The translations under genes were made by a program, and so were the position numbers. From DAHUXD01 sp963805495 (GTDB lineage: Bacteria > Acidobacteriota > Thermoanaerobaculia > UBA5066 > Gp7-AA6): 64,000 nucleotides of DNA. Shown here piece by piece: positions 22,777 through 31,403 of this stretch (positions within the stretch are counted from its first letter, which is position 1; the number at the start of each line of letters is the position of its first letter). A model generated the notes under the pieces. The model searched no databases. It was given only the letters and a program-made list of their open reading frames with translations, and was not told where the DNA came from. The stretch lies in contig CAWDUQ010000001.1 in the NCBI GenBank assembly GCA_963805495.1, positions 992,001-1,056,000 of the forward strand, written 5' to 3'.

Positions 22777-24058
22777 CCAGAAGCATCGCCAGCGGGGAGA
22801 AGACCCGCGCCGCAGACCACGAAATCCAGAGCGACGGGTCCTCTCGACGGTGGAGGTACGTGAAGACGAAGAACGCGGCGAGGACGGCGGCGGTTCCGAG
22901 CGGGACGGCGGCGCGACGAGAGAGCGGAAGCGCCGCGAGGAGGCAAAGGAAGGGAACGATCCAGGGCAGCCCGTGGCCCGTCGCCCGCAGGTTTTGGAGA
23001 ATCGTCCCGACGACGGCCGCGAGGCGGCCGGGGTAGATGTCGAGGAACCGGCCATTCTCGGCGTAGCCGGAGAAGAGATGCCGCGACGCGCCGAAGGCGA
23101 ACCACGCCGCGAGCGCCGCGGCCGCCGGACCGAGGAGCGCCGCGAGCGAGCGCAGCACGCCGCGCCCCGGCCGCGAGAAGACGGCGAGACCGGCCGCCGC
23201 GACGGCGAAGGGAAAGCCTTCCACCTTCGTGACGACGGCGCCGGACAGCAGGATCCCCGCGAGCAGCTGTGTCGGCCGCTCCGCGGCGGCGGGCGAGAGA
23301 AGCAGGGCCATGGCCAGAGCCTCGAACACGAGCAGCGGCATCTCGCCGTTGCCCCCGATGTCGGCCTCCATGCCGGCGTACGCGACCGCGGAGACCGCGA
23401 GCGCGGAGATCGCGGCCGCCCGCGCGCGGCCGACACTCGCGCCGAGCAATCCCGGCAGTCCGAGAGCGAGCGCGGCGAGAAGCATCGGGAAGGTCAGGAT
23501 CGCGGCCGTCCAGGCGAGGCGCCCGGCCGCCATCGACGCGAACGCGAAGAGGTTCGTGACGAGCGGCGGGTAGTAGGGGTGCATGAACCGGTGGAAGATG
23601 TTCCCGAGAAACTCGGGATCGATGGTTCGCGCCTGAGCGTACGCCTGCGCCTTGGGTCCCCAGAAGAAGAAGAGATCGGGCGAGCTCGCGGCGCCCGAGG
23701 CGGCGGCGATCAACGCCGCGCCGACCGCGAAGAGCGAGACGAGGTGCGCGAGCCGCCACGTCCAGGCCGGAGCGCCTTCGGGCGCGTCCGGGGGTTCCGC
23801 GGCCATGGTAGACCGGCCCGCGAGTCGCCGCAGCAGCCAGGCGAGAGCGGCCGACGCGAGAACGAGCGCGCCCGTTCGCCACTTCTGTCCGGCGAGAACC
23901 ACGACGGTCATCGTGAAAGACAGCAGCGCCGCGCCGGCCGCGCCCGAAAGCACGATGCGCGCCGGAAGCCCGAAGCGTCGAAACGCGGGATGCGCGAGCA
24001 GGGGCCACCCGCAGACCGGAAGAACGAGATACGCGGCGAGCCACGCGGCCCCCGTCAC
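22703..24058 (-). CDS. Polytopic membrane protein, GT-C/glycosyltransferase-39-like
   Basis: Membrane protein of 451 residues with about ten hydrophobic helices. The segment DLFFFWGPKAQAYAQ followed by HRFMHPYYPPL resembles the first loop of lipid-phosphate-sugar dependent GT-C enzymes, but I cannot point to a complete catalytic motif. The GTG start overlaps the upstream stop (GTGA). It belongs to a minus-strand operon with the small anchored protein and the PHP gene, and converges with the YfhO cluster with a 74-bp overlap of coding ends. Alternative: a membrane protein without transferase activity. Confidence 0.65.
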   Translation of the reverse strand: MTGAAWLAAYLVLPVCGWPLLAHPAFRRFGLPARIVLSGAAGAALLSFTMTVVVLAGQKWRTGALVLASAALAWLLRRLAGRSTMAAEPPDAPEGAPAWTWRLAHLVSLFAVGAALIAAASGAASSPDLFFFWGPKAQAYAQARTIDPEFLGNIFHRFMHPYYPPLVTNLFAFASMAAGRLAWTAAILTFPMLLAALALGLPGLLGASVGRARAAAISALAVSAVAYAGMEADIGGNGEMPLLVFEALAMALLLSPAAAERPTQLLAGILLSGAVVTKVEGFPFAVAAAGLAVFSRPGRGVLRSLAALLGPAAAALAAWFAFGASRHLFSGYAENGRFLDIYPGRLAAVVGTILQNLRATGHGLPWIVPFLCLLAALPLSRRAAVPLGTAAVLAAFFVFTYLHRREDPSLWISWSAARVFSPLAMLLAIAAAGSGPASAGRATRTPQSTPG

Positions 24059-24495
24059 GGGACCTCCCGCCGCCAGACGGTTCCCTCGGGCGTCTCGAGC
24101 ACGAGAGCGCCCGGCGGCGGCGCGGGACGCTTCCCGACGACGATCATGTACTGCGCGTCCTTCCAGACCTGCGGGTCGAGGAAAGCGCCGTAAGAGGCGG
24201 AGGGCAGGACGCGCCGGCCGGGGAGAAGCGAGATCGCGAAGCGGTGAAAGTAGGTTTCCTGCACCGCATTGGCGGGCTCCGTGCGCGCGACGACCGAGGC
24301 GCCGTCGGGGATCGCGGCCCGCGCGGCCGACAGCATGGCGTAGAGCGGCGCGACCGAGCTCGCCGCGCTCCGGTCGAATGGCGTCCGGGGCCGACGCAAG
24401 AGGTCCTCCGCCCACGGAAGGCTCGCGATCGAGAAGCCGGCGAGGACGGCGGCGCCGAAAAGGGGCGCGAGGAGACGGAACGTCCTGTTGAACAA
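24055..24495 (-). CDS. Small membrane-anchored protein of unknown function
   Basis: A 146-residue protein with one hydrophobic segment near the N-terminus (LLAPLFGAAVLAGFSIASL) and a soluble rest. I do not recognise a family. The C-terminal part (SVVARTEPANAVQETYF...YMIVVGKRP) resembles the extracytoplasmic domain that sometimes follows GT-C proteins. The start is probably TTG 24495, 18 bases after the PHP stop, without a clear ribosome site. Its end overlaps the start of the GT-C-like gene, so the two products probably act together. Confidence 0.6.
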   Translation of the reverse strand: MFNRTFRLLAPLFGAAVLAGFSIASLPWAEDLLRRPRTPFDRSAASSVAPLYAMLSAARAAIPDGASVVARTEPANAVQETYFHRFAISLLPGRRVLPSASYGAFLDPQVWKDAQYMIVVGKRPAPPPGALVLETPEGTVWRREVP

Positions 24496-24513
24496 CGTCG
24501 TGAGAGGCGGGGC

Positions 24514-25506
24514 CTAGCTCGGCGGCTTCTGCTCCGCTTCCCAGTGCTCCAGCAGCTCCTGTCCGACGGTCTTCGTCACGAAGATCTGCTTGAGGTAGTT
24601 CAGCGTCGTGACCGCCAGAGGCACGCCGGCGGCGGAGAACGGCGCGCCGAAGGCCGCGAGTGCGAGGTGCCGCGCCTTCTCGGCGCCGGTGAACTCGGGA
24701 TTGCGCAGGTCGAGCACGCTGCCGTAGTAGCGAAAGACCATCCGGTAAACGTCCGACAGAAGCGTCCGGAAGCCCATCTCGCTGCCCCAGACGAAGCAGG
24801 CGCCGGAGCGGATCTTGCCGAGAAAGTCGCGCACGCTCGAGGCCTCGGCGACCGTGTAGACGCGGGCCAGCGGTCCCAGCGTGTGAGCGTCCGAGCCCGC
24901 GACCAGAGAGACGGCGCCGCGCTTCTCCCGCACGACCGCCATCAGGTCCTCGACCAGGCGGTTGTGGTGGGAGGTCATCGCGCCGTTCTTGACCTCGAAG
25001 ACGTCGAACATCCGGAGCATCTCCTCGAAGTAGCGCCGCGGGGAGTTGCGCATCCGGTAGTTCTGGAACATGTGGTTGGCCGAGGCGATGATGTTCTCGG
25101 AGCGGAGGTACTCGTGCAGGTCGTAGATGTTGCGGCGAAGCCTGGAGATCTCGGCGTGCTGGGCCTCGTCGATGTCGAAGACGTTGACGTGGATTCTCTG
25201 CCGCGTGTCGGGGAACCAGGTCTCGACCTCCTCGGAGATGAAGAAGTCCTCGAGGTCCGGTCGGCGGTCGAGCAGGGCCAGGCAGCCGTCGATCGAATCG
25301 TGGTCGGTGATCGTGACGTAGTCCATGCCCCGTTCCTTGGCGAGGCGATAGACCTCCTCGGGGCGGTTGTACGAGTCCCGGGTGTTCGCGATCCGGAAGT
25401 ACTTGAACGTCGAGTACACCGAATGGCAGTGCAGGTCCGCCTTCTTGAACCGGGAATCGGCGAACCAGGCCGGCGTTTCGAGCTCGATTTCGTTTCCGGA
25501 CGACAC
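24514..25506 (-). CDS. PHP-domain metal-dependent phosphoesterase
   Basis: A 330-residue cytosolic PHP-fold protein. Metal-site motifs: DLHCHS with His26/His28, TITDHDS at about 68, and GSDAH in the second half. The long C-terminal region is alpha-helical and not typical for the short YciV/TrpH type nucleases. GTG 25506 is chosen because GGAGGT lies 7 bases upstream; an ATG at 25569 in frame has none and would add 21 odd residues. It heads a three-gene minus-strand operon and diverges from the PASTA gene. Substrate unknown. Confidence 0.8.
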   Translation of the reverse strand: MSSGNEIELETPAWFADSRFKKADLHCHSVYSTFKYFRIANTRDSYNRPEEVYRLAKERGMDYVTITDHDSIDGCLALLDRRPDLEDFFISEEVETWFPDTRQRIHVNVFDIDEAQHAEISRLRRNIYDLHEYLRSENIIASANHMFQNYRMRNSPRRYFEEMLRMFDVFEVKNGAMTSHHNRLVEDLMAVVREKRGAVSLVAGSDAHTLGPLARVYTVAEASSVRDFLGKIRSGACFVWGSEMGFRTLLSDVYRMVFRYYGSVLDLRNPEFTGAEKARHLALAAFGAPFSAAGVPLAVTTLNYLKQIFVTKTVGQELLEHWEAEQKPPS

Positions 25507-25575
25507 GTCCGTGACCTCCCGTGGACACCGGTTCACCGCGGCCGGCCGGCGCCGTCCTGAGGGTACCATCCCGTG

Positions 25576-25581
25576 TTAACT
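25576..25581 (+). promoter_or_regulatory. Putative -10 box of the PASTA-rpe-bamD operon
   Basis: TTAACT ends 7 bases before the GTG at 25589; no Shine-Dalgarno sequence lies between. It is the only promoter-like element before this operon. Confidence 0.35.
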
Positions 25582-25588
25582 TCCCGCT

Positions 25589-26332
25589 GTGGCGAGGCTT
25601 CTCTTCCGCATCCTGTACGGCGCCCTGCTCGCGGCGGTGTTCGTCGGCGCGGTCTGGTTCGGCTTTCGGCGTGCGATCGTCGGCCGCTCGGTGACGGTCC
25701 CGGACCTCTCGGGAAAGACCCCCGAGGAAGCGGTCGGGATCGTGCGCCGGGTCGGGCTCCAGTTCGAAGAGCAGAACAAGCGCGCGCGCTACGACGACCG
25801 CGTCGCGGCCGGTCGGGTCCTCCTCCAGCAGCCGGAAGCGGGATCGCTCGCCAAGCCCGCGCAGGTCGTCCGGGTCGTCCTGTCGCTCGGTCCCCAGGCC
25901 CTGCGCGTTCCGGACCTGACGGGCCTGGCCCCCCGGGCCGCGTCGCTGAAGCTCGCGCGCGAGTCGCTCGAGCTCGGGCCGGCCTCGTGGCTCCGGGAGC
26001 CCGCGGTCCCCGCCGGAATTCTCGCGCAGGACCCGGAGCCCGACACCCCCGCCTCGAAGGGCGAGACGGTGCGCGTTTTGACCAACCGCGGAGCTCCGGA
26101 GAGCCGCATCGTGATGCCGGACCTCGTCGGGAAGGACGCGGCGGCGGTCCGGGCGCGCCTGGAAAAGTTCGGGTTCAAGGTGGGGAGCGCGCGGTTCGAA
26201 ACTTACGAGGGCGTTCGCCCGAACACCATCCTCAAGCAGTTCCCGCCGGCGGGCTACCCGCTCTCGAGCCGCGAGGTGGTCTCGCTGACGGTTTCCCGTC
26301 CCCCCGACACGCCGGCGGCGCCCCGCTCATGA
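25589..26332 (+). CDS. Membrane protein with three PASTA domains, no kinase
   Basis: A 247-residue protein: one N-terminal membrane helix (about 4-25) and three PASTA repeats, each with the V/MPDL-G motif (VTVPDLSGKTPEEAV, VPDLTGLAPRAA, MPDLVGKDAAAV). PASTA domains usually bind muropeptides or lipid II and sit on Ser/Thr kinases or PBPs. Here the cytosolic side is only a few residues, so no kinase is present. The stop overlaps the rpe start by four bases. It could be a wall sensor or a scaffold. Confidence 0.85.
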   Translation: MARLLFRILYGALLAAVFVGAVWFGFRRAIVGRSVTVPDLSGKTPEEAVGIVRRVGLQFEEQNKRARYDDRVAAGRVLLQQPEAGSLAKPAQVVRVVLSLGPQALRVPDLTGLAPRAASLKLARESLELGPASWLREPAVPAGILAQDPEPDTPASKGETVRVLTNRGAPESRIVMPDLVGKDAAAVRARLEKFGFKVGSARFETYEGVRPNTILKQFPPAGYPLSSREVVSLTVSRPPDTPAAPRS

Positions 26333-27000
26333 GGGTCTCGATCGCGCCGTCGCTCCTCTCGGCGGACTTCGCGCGCCTGGCGGATGCCCTGGCGATGGCG
26401 GAGGAAGGCGGGGCGGACCTCGTGCACGTGGACGTGATGGACGGGCACTTCGTGGCGAACCTGACGATCGGGCCGCCCGTCGTCCGGGCGCTCCGCAAGG
26501 CGACGCGCCTGCCGCTCGACGTGCACCTCATGATCGAGCGCCCGGAGGCGACCCTCCCGGCTTACCTCGACGCCGGCGCCAACTGGGTGTCCGTCCACGT
26601 CGAGGCGACCGACCATCTCCAGCGGTGCCTCGACCTCGTCCGCCGCGGCGGAGCGAAGGCCGGAGCCGCGATCAACCCCGGTACGCCGACGATGGCCCTG
26701 TCGGCCGCCTGGCAGGATCTCGACTACGCCGTCGTGATGTCGGTCAATCCCGGCTGGGGGGGGCAGCCATTTCTCGCTTCCGCGGTCGGCAAGGTGCGCG
26801 CCCTGCATGCGGAGGCCCGGGCCGCCGGATTTGGACCGCCGATCGAGGTCGATGGGGGAGTCGAGGCGGGCAACGCCGGAGCTCTCGTCGCCGCCGGCGC
26901 GGAAATACTGGTCGCCGGGACCGCGATTTACGGGACTGATGATCCCGCGCAAGCGATCGGCCGACTTCGGGACGCCGCCCGGGCGACGGTCCGGGTCTGA
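26329..27000 (+). CDS. rpe: Ribulose-phosphate 3-epimerase
   Basis: Interconverts ribulose 5-phosphate and xylulose 5-phosphate in the pentose phosphate and Calvin-type pathways. The 223-residue TIM barrel has the metal/catalytic motifs IAPSLLSADF, VHVDVMDGHF, DVHLMIE, SVNPGWGGQPF and VDGGV, all intact. The ATG overlaps the PASTA gene stop and the next gene follows after 7 bases, so all are co-transcribed. Confidence 0.97.
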   Translation: MRVSIAPSLLSADFARLADALAMAEEGGADLVHVDVMDGHFVANLTIGPPVVRALRKATRLPLDVHLMIERPEATLPAYLDAGANWVSVHVEATDHLQRCLDLVRRGGAKAGAAINPGTPTMALSAAWQDLDYAVVMSVNPGWGGQPFLASAVGKVRALHAEARAAGFGPPIEVDGGVEAGNAGALVAAGAEILVAGTAIYGTDDPAQAIGRLRDAARATVRV

Positions 27001-27007
27001 GACCGCC

Positions 27008-27868
27008 ATGCCGAAGCTGAAGGACCGCGTTCTCCGGGCTTCGAGTTTCGCCCTTCTCGGGCTGGTCGTCGCCCTCGCCCCCGGCTGCGCCTCGAAGACC
27101 GGAACCGCGAAAACAGACAAGGTCACGCAGGAGCTCCTGACCCAGCCCAAGGAAGTCCTCTTCGAAAAGGGCAAGGAGCTCCTGGCCAAGAAGAAGTACG
27201 AGCAAGCCCGCAAGTACCTCAACCACGTCTTCGAGACGTATCCCAACGAGCAAATGGGCCGGGAAGCGCTGCTGCTCGTGGCAGACTCGTACTTCGACCA
27301 GAAGTCGACGAGCGGCTACACGGAGGCGCGCTACCGGTACCGGGACTATCTCAACCGCTACCCCGGCGCGCCGCGCCGCGACTACGCCCGGTATCAATTC
27401 GCCCTGTGCTACGACAAGGAGCACGAGAAGCCGGACCGGGACCAGACCGCCACCCGGGAAGCCATCGAGCAGTACGGCTCGCTCATCCGGGAGTTCCCCG
27501 ACTCGGGCTACGCGGGGGCCGGTCGGGAGCGTGTGCGCCAGCTCACCGACCTGCTGGCCGAGCACGACTTCTCGATCGGCTACTTCTACCTTCGCAAGGG
27601 CTCGACGGCCGCCGCCCTGTCCCGCTTCACCTCCCTCGAGGAGCGGTTTCCCCAGTACGGCGCCAGGGACAAGCTCTACTACTACGAGGGGATCGCCCTG
27701 ATCCGCCTGGGCCGGAAGGACGAGGCCGACCGGTACCTTCAGAAAGTGGTCCAGGACTTCCCCAAGAGCGCGTACGCGAAGAAGGCCCGCTCGAAAGCCG
27801 GCCCTCTGCCCGCCGCCACCCCCGCTCCCGAGGCCGCCGCGGTTGACACCAAGGCCGGAAACCAGTAA
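27008..27868 (+). CDS. BamD-like outer-membrane assembly lipoprotein
   Basis: Predicted lipoprotein of 286 residues: signal peptide ending at Cys27 (LAPGCAS), followed by TPR-like helical repeats typical of BamD/YfiO (GKELLAKKKYEQARKYL, YTEARYRYRDYLNRYPG, YGSLIREFPDSGYA, ADRYLQKVVQDFPKSAYAKKA). BamD is the essential lipoprotein partner of BamA in inserting outer-membrane barrels. The lipobox has Ala rather than Leu at -3, which is slightly unusual. The C-terminal tail is Ala/Pro-rich. It follows rpe by 7 bases. A generic TPR lipoprotein is the alternative. Confidence 0.8.
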   Translation: MPKLKDRVLRASSFALLGLVVALAPGCASKTGTAKTDKVTQELLTQPKEVLFEKGKELLAKKKYEQARKYLNHVFETYPNEQMGREALLLVADSYFDQKSTSGYTEARYRYRDYLNRYPGAPRRDYARYQFALCYDKEHEKPDRDQTATREAIEQYGSLIREFPDSGYAGAGRERVRQLTDLLAEHDFSIGYFYLRKGSTAAALSRFTSLEERFPQYGARDKLYYYEGIALIRLGRKDEADRYLQKVVQDFPKSAYAKKARSKAGPLPAATPAPEAAAVDTKAGNQ

Positions 27869-27915
27869 CTTTTAGGCCATAAACCGCAGGTAGCCATATT
27901 TTTTAAGGAGTCGCC

Positions 27916-28839
27916 ATGCGCCTCCCCGTTCGATTTGCCGGTCTACTGGCATTTGGCATTCTGATCGTCGGTGTCGGGGTCGGGTTCGGACAGGCACAGC
28001 AGCCCGAGCTCCGTGGCGGCGGGCTCGCGCAGGCTCCACCCCAGATCACCCGGGTCGAGGCAGCCACCGCGCCTCAGACGACCGAGGCGGCGCCCCAGCC
28101 GTTCGGTTTCGAGAGCGAAGTCTCCTGCTTCGGCTACATCGGGCCGGACAACGAGAGCTTCATCGCCAAAGTCGTCGGCGGCGAGAACAGCGCCGAGCAG
28201 ACCGACTTCACCGAGCACAACCTCCTCTACCTGGACGCCGGATACGACCGCGGCCTCAGGGTCGGCGACGAGTTCTGGATCGTGACGCCGGGGGACGAGG
28301 TCCTCCACCCCATGACGGGCAAGAGGATGGGCCGCTTCAACCAGTACCGGGGCCGGGCCGTCATGGTCTGCCTCGAGGGCAGGACCGCCACGGTCCGGGT
28401 CACGCTCGCGTGCTCGGACATCCCGGATGGTTCCTTCCTCAAGCCATATGATCCGATTCCCATCCCGCTCGGGCGCCGGCAACCCGCGTGCAAGATGTGC
28501 GACCCCTCCAGCGGAAAGACGAAGGGCCGGATCGTGTACACGCGCGACGGAGTCATCGCCCTCGGCGGCGACAACGACGTGTTCATCGACCTGGGGGTCG
28601 CCGACGGCGTCCAGCCGGGCGACCAGTTCTCGATCTTCCGCTACGCCACGGGCTCCGACTACGGCATCCGGCCGCAGGGCTCGTACTGGGTCTATACGCA
28701 GCCTCCCGCGGGAGTCGAGATTCCGCGCACGTACCTCGGCGATCTGGCGATCCTCTACGTCGGCGACCGGTGGGCGATGGCCCGGATCGTCGATGCGCAG
28801 CGTCTGATCGAGGTCGGGGACCAGGTCGAGCTGAAGTAG
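27916..28839 (+). CDS. Secreted protein of unknown function
   Basis: A 307-residue protein with a clear signal peptide (about 1-27) and no recognised domain. Two internal segments look related: DAGYDRGLRVGDEFWIV and DLGVADGVQPGDQFSIF, each followed by a beta-rich region, so it may hold two copies of a small beta-barrel like the C-terminal part of FlgT-like proteins. Cysteines are clustered around PACKMCDPS. Start ATG with AAGGAG seven bases before it. It ends the operon begun by the PASTA gene and is followed by a strong terminator. Periplasmic or outer-membrane associated by inference. Confidence 0.75.
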   Translation: MRLPVRFAGLLAFGILIVGVGVGFGQAQQPELRGGGLAQAPPQITRVEAATAPQTTEAAPQPFGFESEVSCFGYIGPDNESFIAKVVGGENSAEQTDFTEHNLLYLDAGYDRGLRVGDEFWIVTPGDEVLHPMTGKRMGRFNQYRGRAVMVCLEGRTATVRVTLACSDIPDGSFLKPYDPIPIPLGRRQPACKMCDPSSGKTKGRIVYTRDGVIALGGDNDVFIDLGVADGVQPGDQFSIFRYATGSDYGIRPQGSYWVYTQPPAGVEIPRTYLGDLAILYVGDRWAMARIVDAQRLIEVGDQVELK

Positions 28840-28863
28840 ATCCAGAACTCCGGAATGAATTCA

Positions 28864-28893
28864 GAAGAGGCGCCCTGCGCCTCTTCTTTTTTT
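28864..28893 (+). terminator. Intrinsic terminator
   Basis: A perfect 10-bp stem (28864-28873 with 28877-28886), three-base loop and seven T residues. It ends the PASTA-rpe-bamD-like-secreted protein operon. Confidence 0.95.
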
Positions 28894-29054
28894 AGGCTGG
28901 CGGAGCCAGCGACCGAATGCACGCGGGGCCGAGGCACCGGACGCGGCTGGCATGAAAACTCGCCGTCGAGCGCGCACTACCCCTTCCGTTTTTCCTTTGC
29001 TAAGATGCGCCCCTCTTCAATGTTTCGCAGTTGAATTCGTCGGGGAGGGGCAGC

Positions 29055-29309
29055 GTGAATCTGGACGGGCAGCTCCAGGAAATCATCGATGAGCTTTTGG
29101 CCCATGGCATTTCTCTCGAGCTCGCCAAGAAGGAGTTCGAAAAGAAATACATCGTGGGAGCCGTGAAGCGGAACTCCGGGAATCTGGGGCGGGCCGCGAG
29201 CTCTCTCGGCATCCATCGCAACACGCTTCGCAACAAGGTCGGCATTCTCAACATCCGCCTGCCGCGCGAAAAATTCCGCGTCTCCCCCGAGATCACCAAG
29301 AAGAAGTGA
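29055..29309 (+). CDS. Short Fis-type helix-turn-helix protein
   Basis: An 84-residue protein whose C-terminal half is a Fis/NtrC-type DNA-binding helix-turn-helix (AVKRNSGNLGRAASSLGIHRNTLRNKV); the N-terminal half is an amphipathic helix that could dimerise. It has no receiver or AAA domain, so it is a stand-alone nucleoid or regulatory protein. GTG 29055 is preferred over TTG 29031 because GGAGGGG lies 5 bases upstream. A TAAGAT at about 29001 is a possible -10 element. The basic tail ends with three lysines. Confidence 0.85.
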   Translation: MNLDGQLQEIIDELLAHGISLELAKKEFEKKYIVGAVKRNSGNLGRAASSLGIHRNTLRNKVGILNIRLPREKFRVSPEITKKK

Positions 29310-29394
29310 CGCGCGCTCGGCGCGCCATCCCCGGGCGAGATCTCTCGTCGCGGCGCCCTCTCCGGAATGACGGCGGAGAGCCCGTGTCGGTCCG

Positions 29395-31128
29395 CTAGGG
29401 AGCCGGAGTGGGTGTGAACGCGGGGGAAGGGGCTCCCGTCGGCGCGTTTGACTTGGTTTCCGACGGGGTCGGCGCGGCGGTCGCCCCCGAGAGCTGGAGG
29501 ACGACGAACCCGTTCTTGTAGATGTTCGTGCTCGTCGCGCTCGGCCGCGAATACGGCATCTCGGGGTAGCTGTTGGGCGCTCCTCCCGTGACGTGGCCGA
29601 CCGAGTCGGCGCGGGGATTGGCCGCCTGGGACATCGGGAACGCGACGGTCGGCGACGCCGGGTCGTACGTCCCGGTCGCGACGGGCGAACCCAGGTAGTC
29701 GTAGATGGACCGGATCTCGTACCTCGCGCCCGGGGCGATCCCGCAGGCGGAGATGTTCACGTCCACCGAGGGCGCGTCGAGGAAGTTGGCGACGTAGACG
29801 TTGCATCGGCCCGGCCGGACCGGTGACGGAAGCACCGACGAGTAGTTCCGCCTCGGTGTCGTGTCGTTGGGGAGATACGTGAAGCCGGGGAACCACGCGG
29901 ACTTGAACCCGCTCGCGTCGTCGTCTCCCTTCGCGCCCTCGACGAGATTCGGGTTGCCCCAGTAGACGTTGCCCCCGCCGTCCCGGATGCCGGCGCGGCA
30001 CGGGTTGACGTGACGGCCTCTCTTCTGGGCGATGTAGAGCGCCGACCGGTTCGCATAGTAACGGTCGCTCGGCGCGTACATCGACCGCAGCATGACGTTC
30101 CCGGTCAGCGTGACGCCGTCGCATCCCGCCGCGAAGTAGCCGGGGACGTAGCTCGACCACCAGTTGTTGACGAGCGTCTGGTTGCGCGTGCCCTGCGTGA
30201 AGTCGTTGCTCTTCGGGCATCCGCCGGAGACGCTCGCTCCCAGGAACAGGTTCCCCTCGAAGCGCTCGTTGCGGTGCATGACCTCGCAATTGCAGCTGCC
30301 GTAATCCTGGTAGGCCATCGATGCGGAGGATTCGCCGGGCACCACGATCGTCGTGCCGATGATGTTGTTGACCATCGAGAAGAGCCCGGGGTCCTCGTCC
30401 GGGCCGTGGCAGGCCTTCGTCGCTCCGTTGCGAAGATAGTAGGCGTGCCCGCCCATCCGGTGAATCGCGGGAGGTCCCTCGACGTTGTATCGCATGTTCC
30501 AGTTGTAGTGGATCATGTCGATCACGGAGAGAGGGTTGGCCCGGGAATGCTTGAAGAAGTTGTCGGCGGTGTCGTGGATGACCCAGCCGATCATCCGGTT
30601 TCCCTGGCCATAGGTCTTCTTCGTGTCCGCGTTGGCGCGCACGCCGGTGCCGAATCCCTGCGAGTCCCACTGCGAGGCGACGGCGTCGCGGTTGACGTCG
30701 CCGAAGTACGCGAGCTCGATGTCCCGGTAGTCGACGTAGTTGCTGTTGACGGAGAAGCAGTCGACGGGCGGGTTCTGCACGCCCTGATCGCACGCGATCC
30801 GGACGAGGCTCGTGGGGGTCGTCTGGTCGGGTGGGTAGGGCCGGATCGTGATCGGCGCCGCCTCCGTGCCCCGGAGCGTCGAGGTCAGCGAGGAGTACTT
30901 CCCGTCCTCGAACGGGAGCGTGTAGTTCGTCCCGAGCCGCAGGTAGATCGTGTCGCCCGGCTCGACCGGAGCGCCATCCAGCAGGTAGGCGAATGCGCAG
31001 GGAGCCGCCAGCGTGCACTTCTTTCCCGTGCCGCCGGCCGACCCGTACCAGGTCGCCGCCGACACCGGGATCGCGACAGAGAAGAGAAGCGCAGCGAGGG
31101 CGGTCGGGGCGCGTCGGTCGATATCCAT
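29395..31128 (-). CDS. Secreted beta-helix-like protein with Pro/Thr tail
   Basis: A 577-residue exported protein: signal peptide (about 1-25), then a region with the PGDTIYLR-G start typical of right-handed parallel beta-helix proteins (polysaccharide lyases and related), many short turns with N/G and several cysteines, and a C-terminal tail of low complexity rich in Pro, Thr and Ala. No catalytic site can be assigned. It shares neither the GAGSLRQAILDAN start nor the SLH module of the array at 44738-63643. It follows tatA by 53 bases on the same strand. Confidence 0.7.
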   Translation of the reverse strand: MDIDRRAPTALAALLFSVAIPVSAATWYGSAGGTGKKCTLAAPCAFAYLLDGAPVEPGDTIYLRLGTNYTLPFEDGKYSSLTSTLRGTEAAPITIRPYPPDQTTPTSLVRIACDQGVQNPPVDCFSVNSNYVDYRDIELAYFGDVNRDAVASQWDSQGFGTGVRANADTKKTYGQGNRMIGWVIHDTADNFFKHSRANPLSVIDMIHYNWNMRYNVEGPPAIHRMGGHAYYLRNGATKACHGPDEDPGLFSMVNNIIGTTIVVPGESSASMAYQDYGSCNCEVMHRNERFEGNLFLGASVSGGCPKSNDFTQGTRNQTLVNNWWSSYVPGYFAAGCDGVTLTGNVMLRSMYAPSDRYYANRSALYIAQKRGRHVNPCRAGIRDGGGNVYWGNPNLVEGAKGDDDASGFKSAWFPGFTYLPNDTTPRRNYSSVLPSPVRPGRCNVYVANFLDAPSVDVNISACGIAPGARYEIRSIYDYLGSPVATGTYDPASPTVAFPMSQAANPRADSVGHVTGGAPNSYPEMPYSRPSATSTNIYKNGFVVLQLSGATAAPTPSETKSNAPTGAPSPAFTPTPAP

Positions 31129-31181
31129 GGTTGGCTCACGGCCGGGTGGCCTCGCCGGAACGGGGTCGGCCGGTCGACGGT

Positions 31182-31355
31182 CTAGGCCTTGGGCTTCTTG
31201 TCCGCCGGGGGCTCGTCGTTCTTGACCGAGTCCTTGAAGTTGCGGATGCCTTCGCCGAGGCCCTTGCCGAGCTGGGGAAGCTTCGAGGCCCCGAAGATGA
31301 CGATGACGATGAGCAGGATGATCAGCAGCTCCGGGACACCGAGGGATCCGAACAT
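31182..31355 (-). CDS. tatA: Twin-arginine translocase subunit TatA
   Basis: A 57-residue protein, too short for long-ORF searches. It starts MFGSLGVPELLIILLIVIVI (one short membrane helix), continues with FGASKLPQLGKGLGEGIRNF, the hallmark hinge and amphipathic helix of TatA/E, and ends with a charged tail (DEPPADKKPKA). TatA forms the pore-like part of the system that exports folded proteins. AAGGAG lies 5 bases before the ATG. TatB and TatC are not nearby. It lies between the kinase gene and the secreted beta-helix gene. Confidence 0.93.
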   Translation of the reverse strand: MFGSLGVPELLIILLIVIVIFGASKLPQLGKGLGEGIRNFKDSVKNDEPPADKKPKA

Positions 31356-31403
31356 GGTGTTCTCCTTCGAGCGCCGCGCCGGGATCGGGGGCTCTCGGAG
31401 AGC

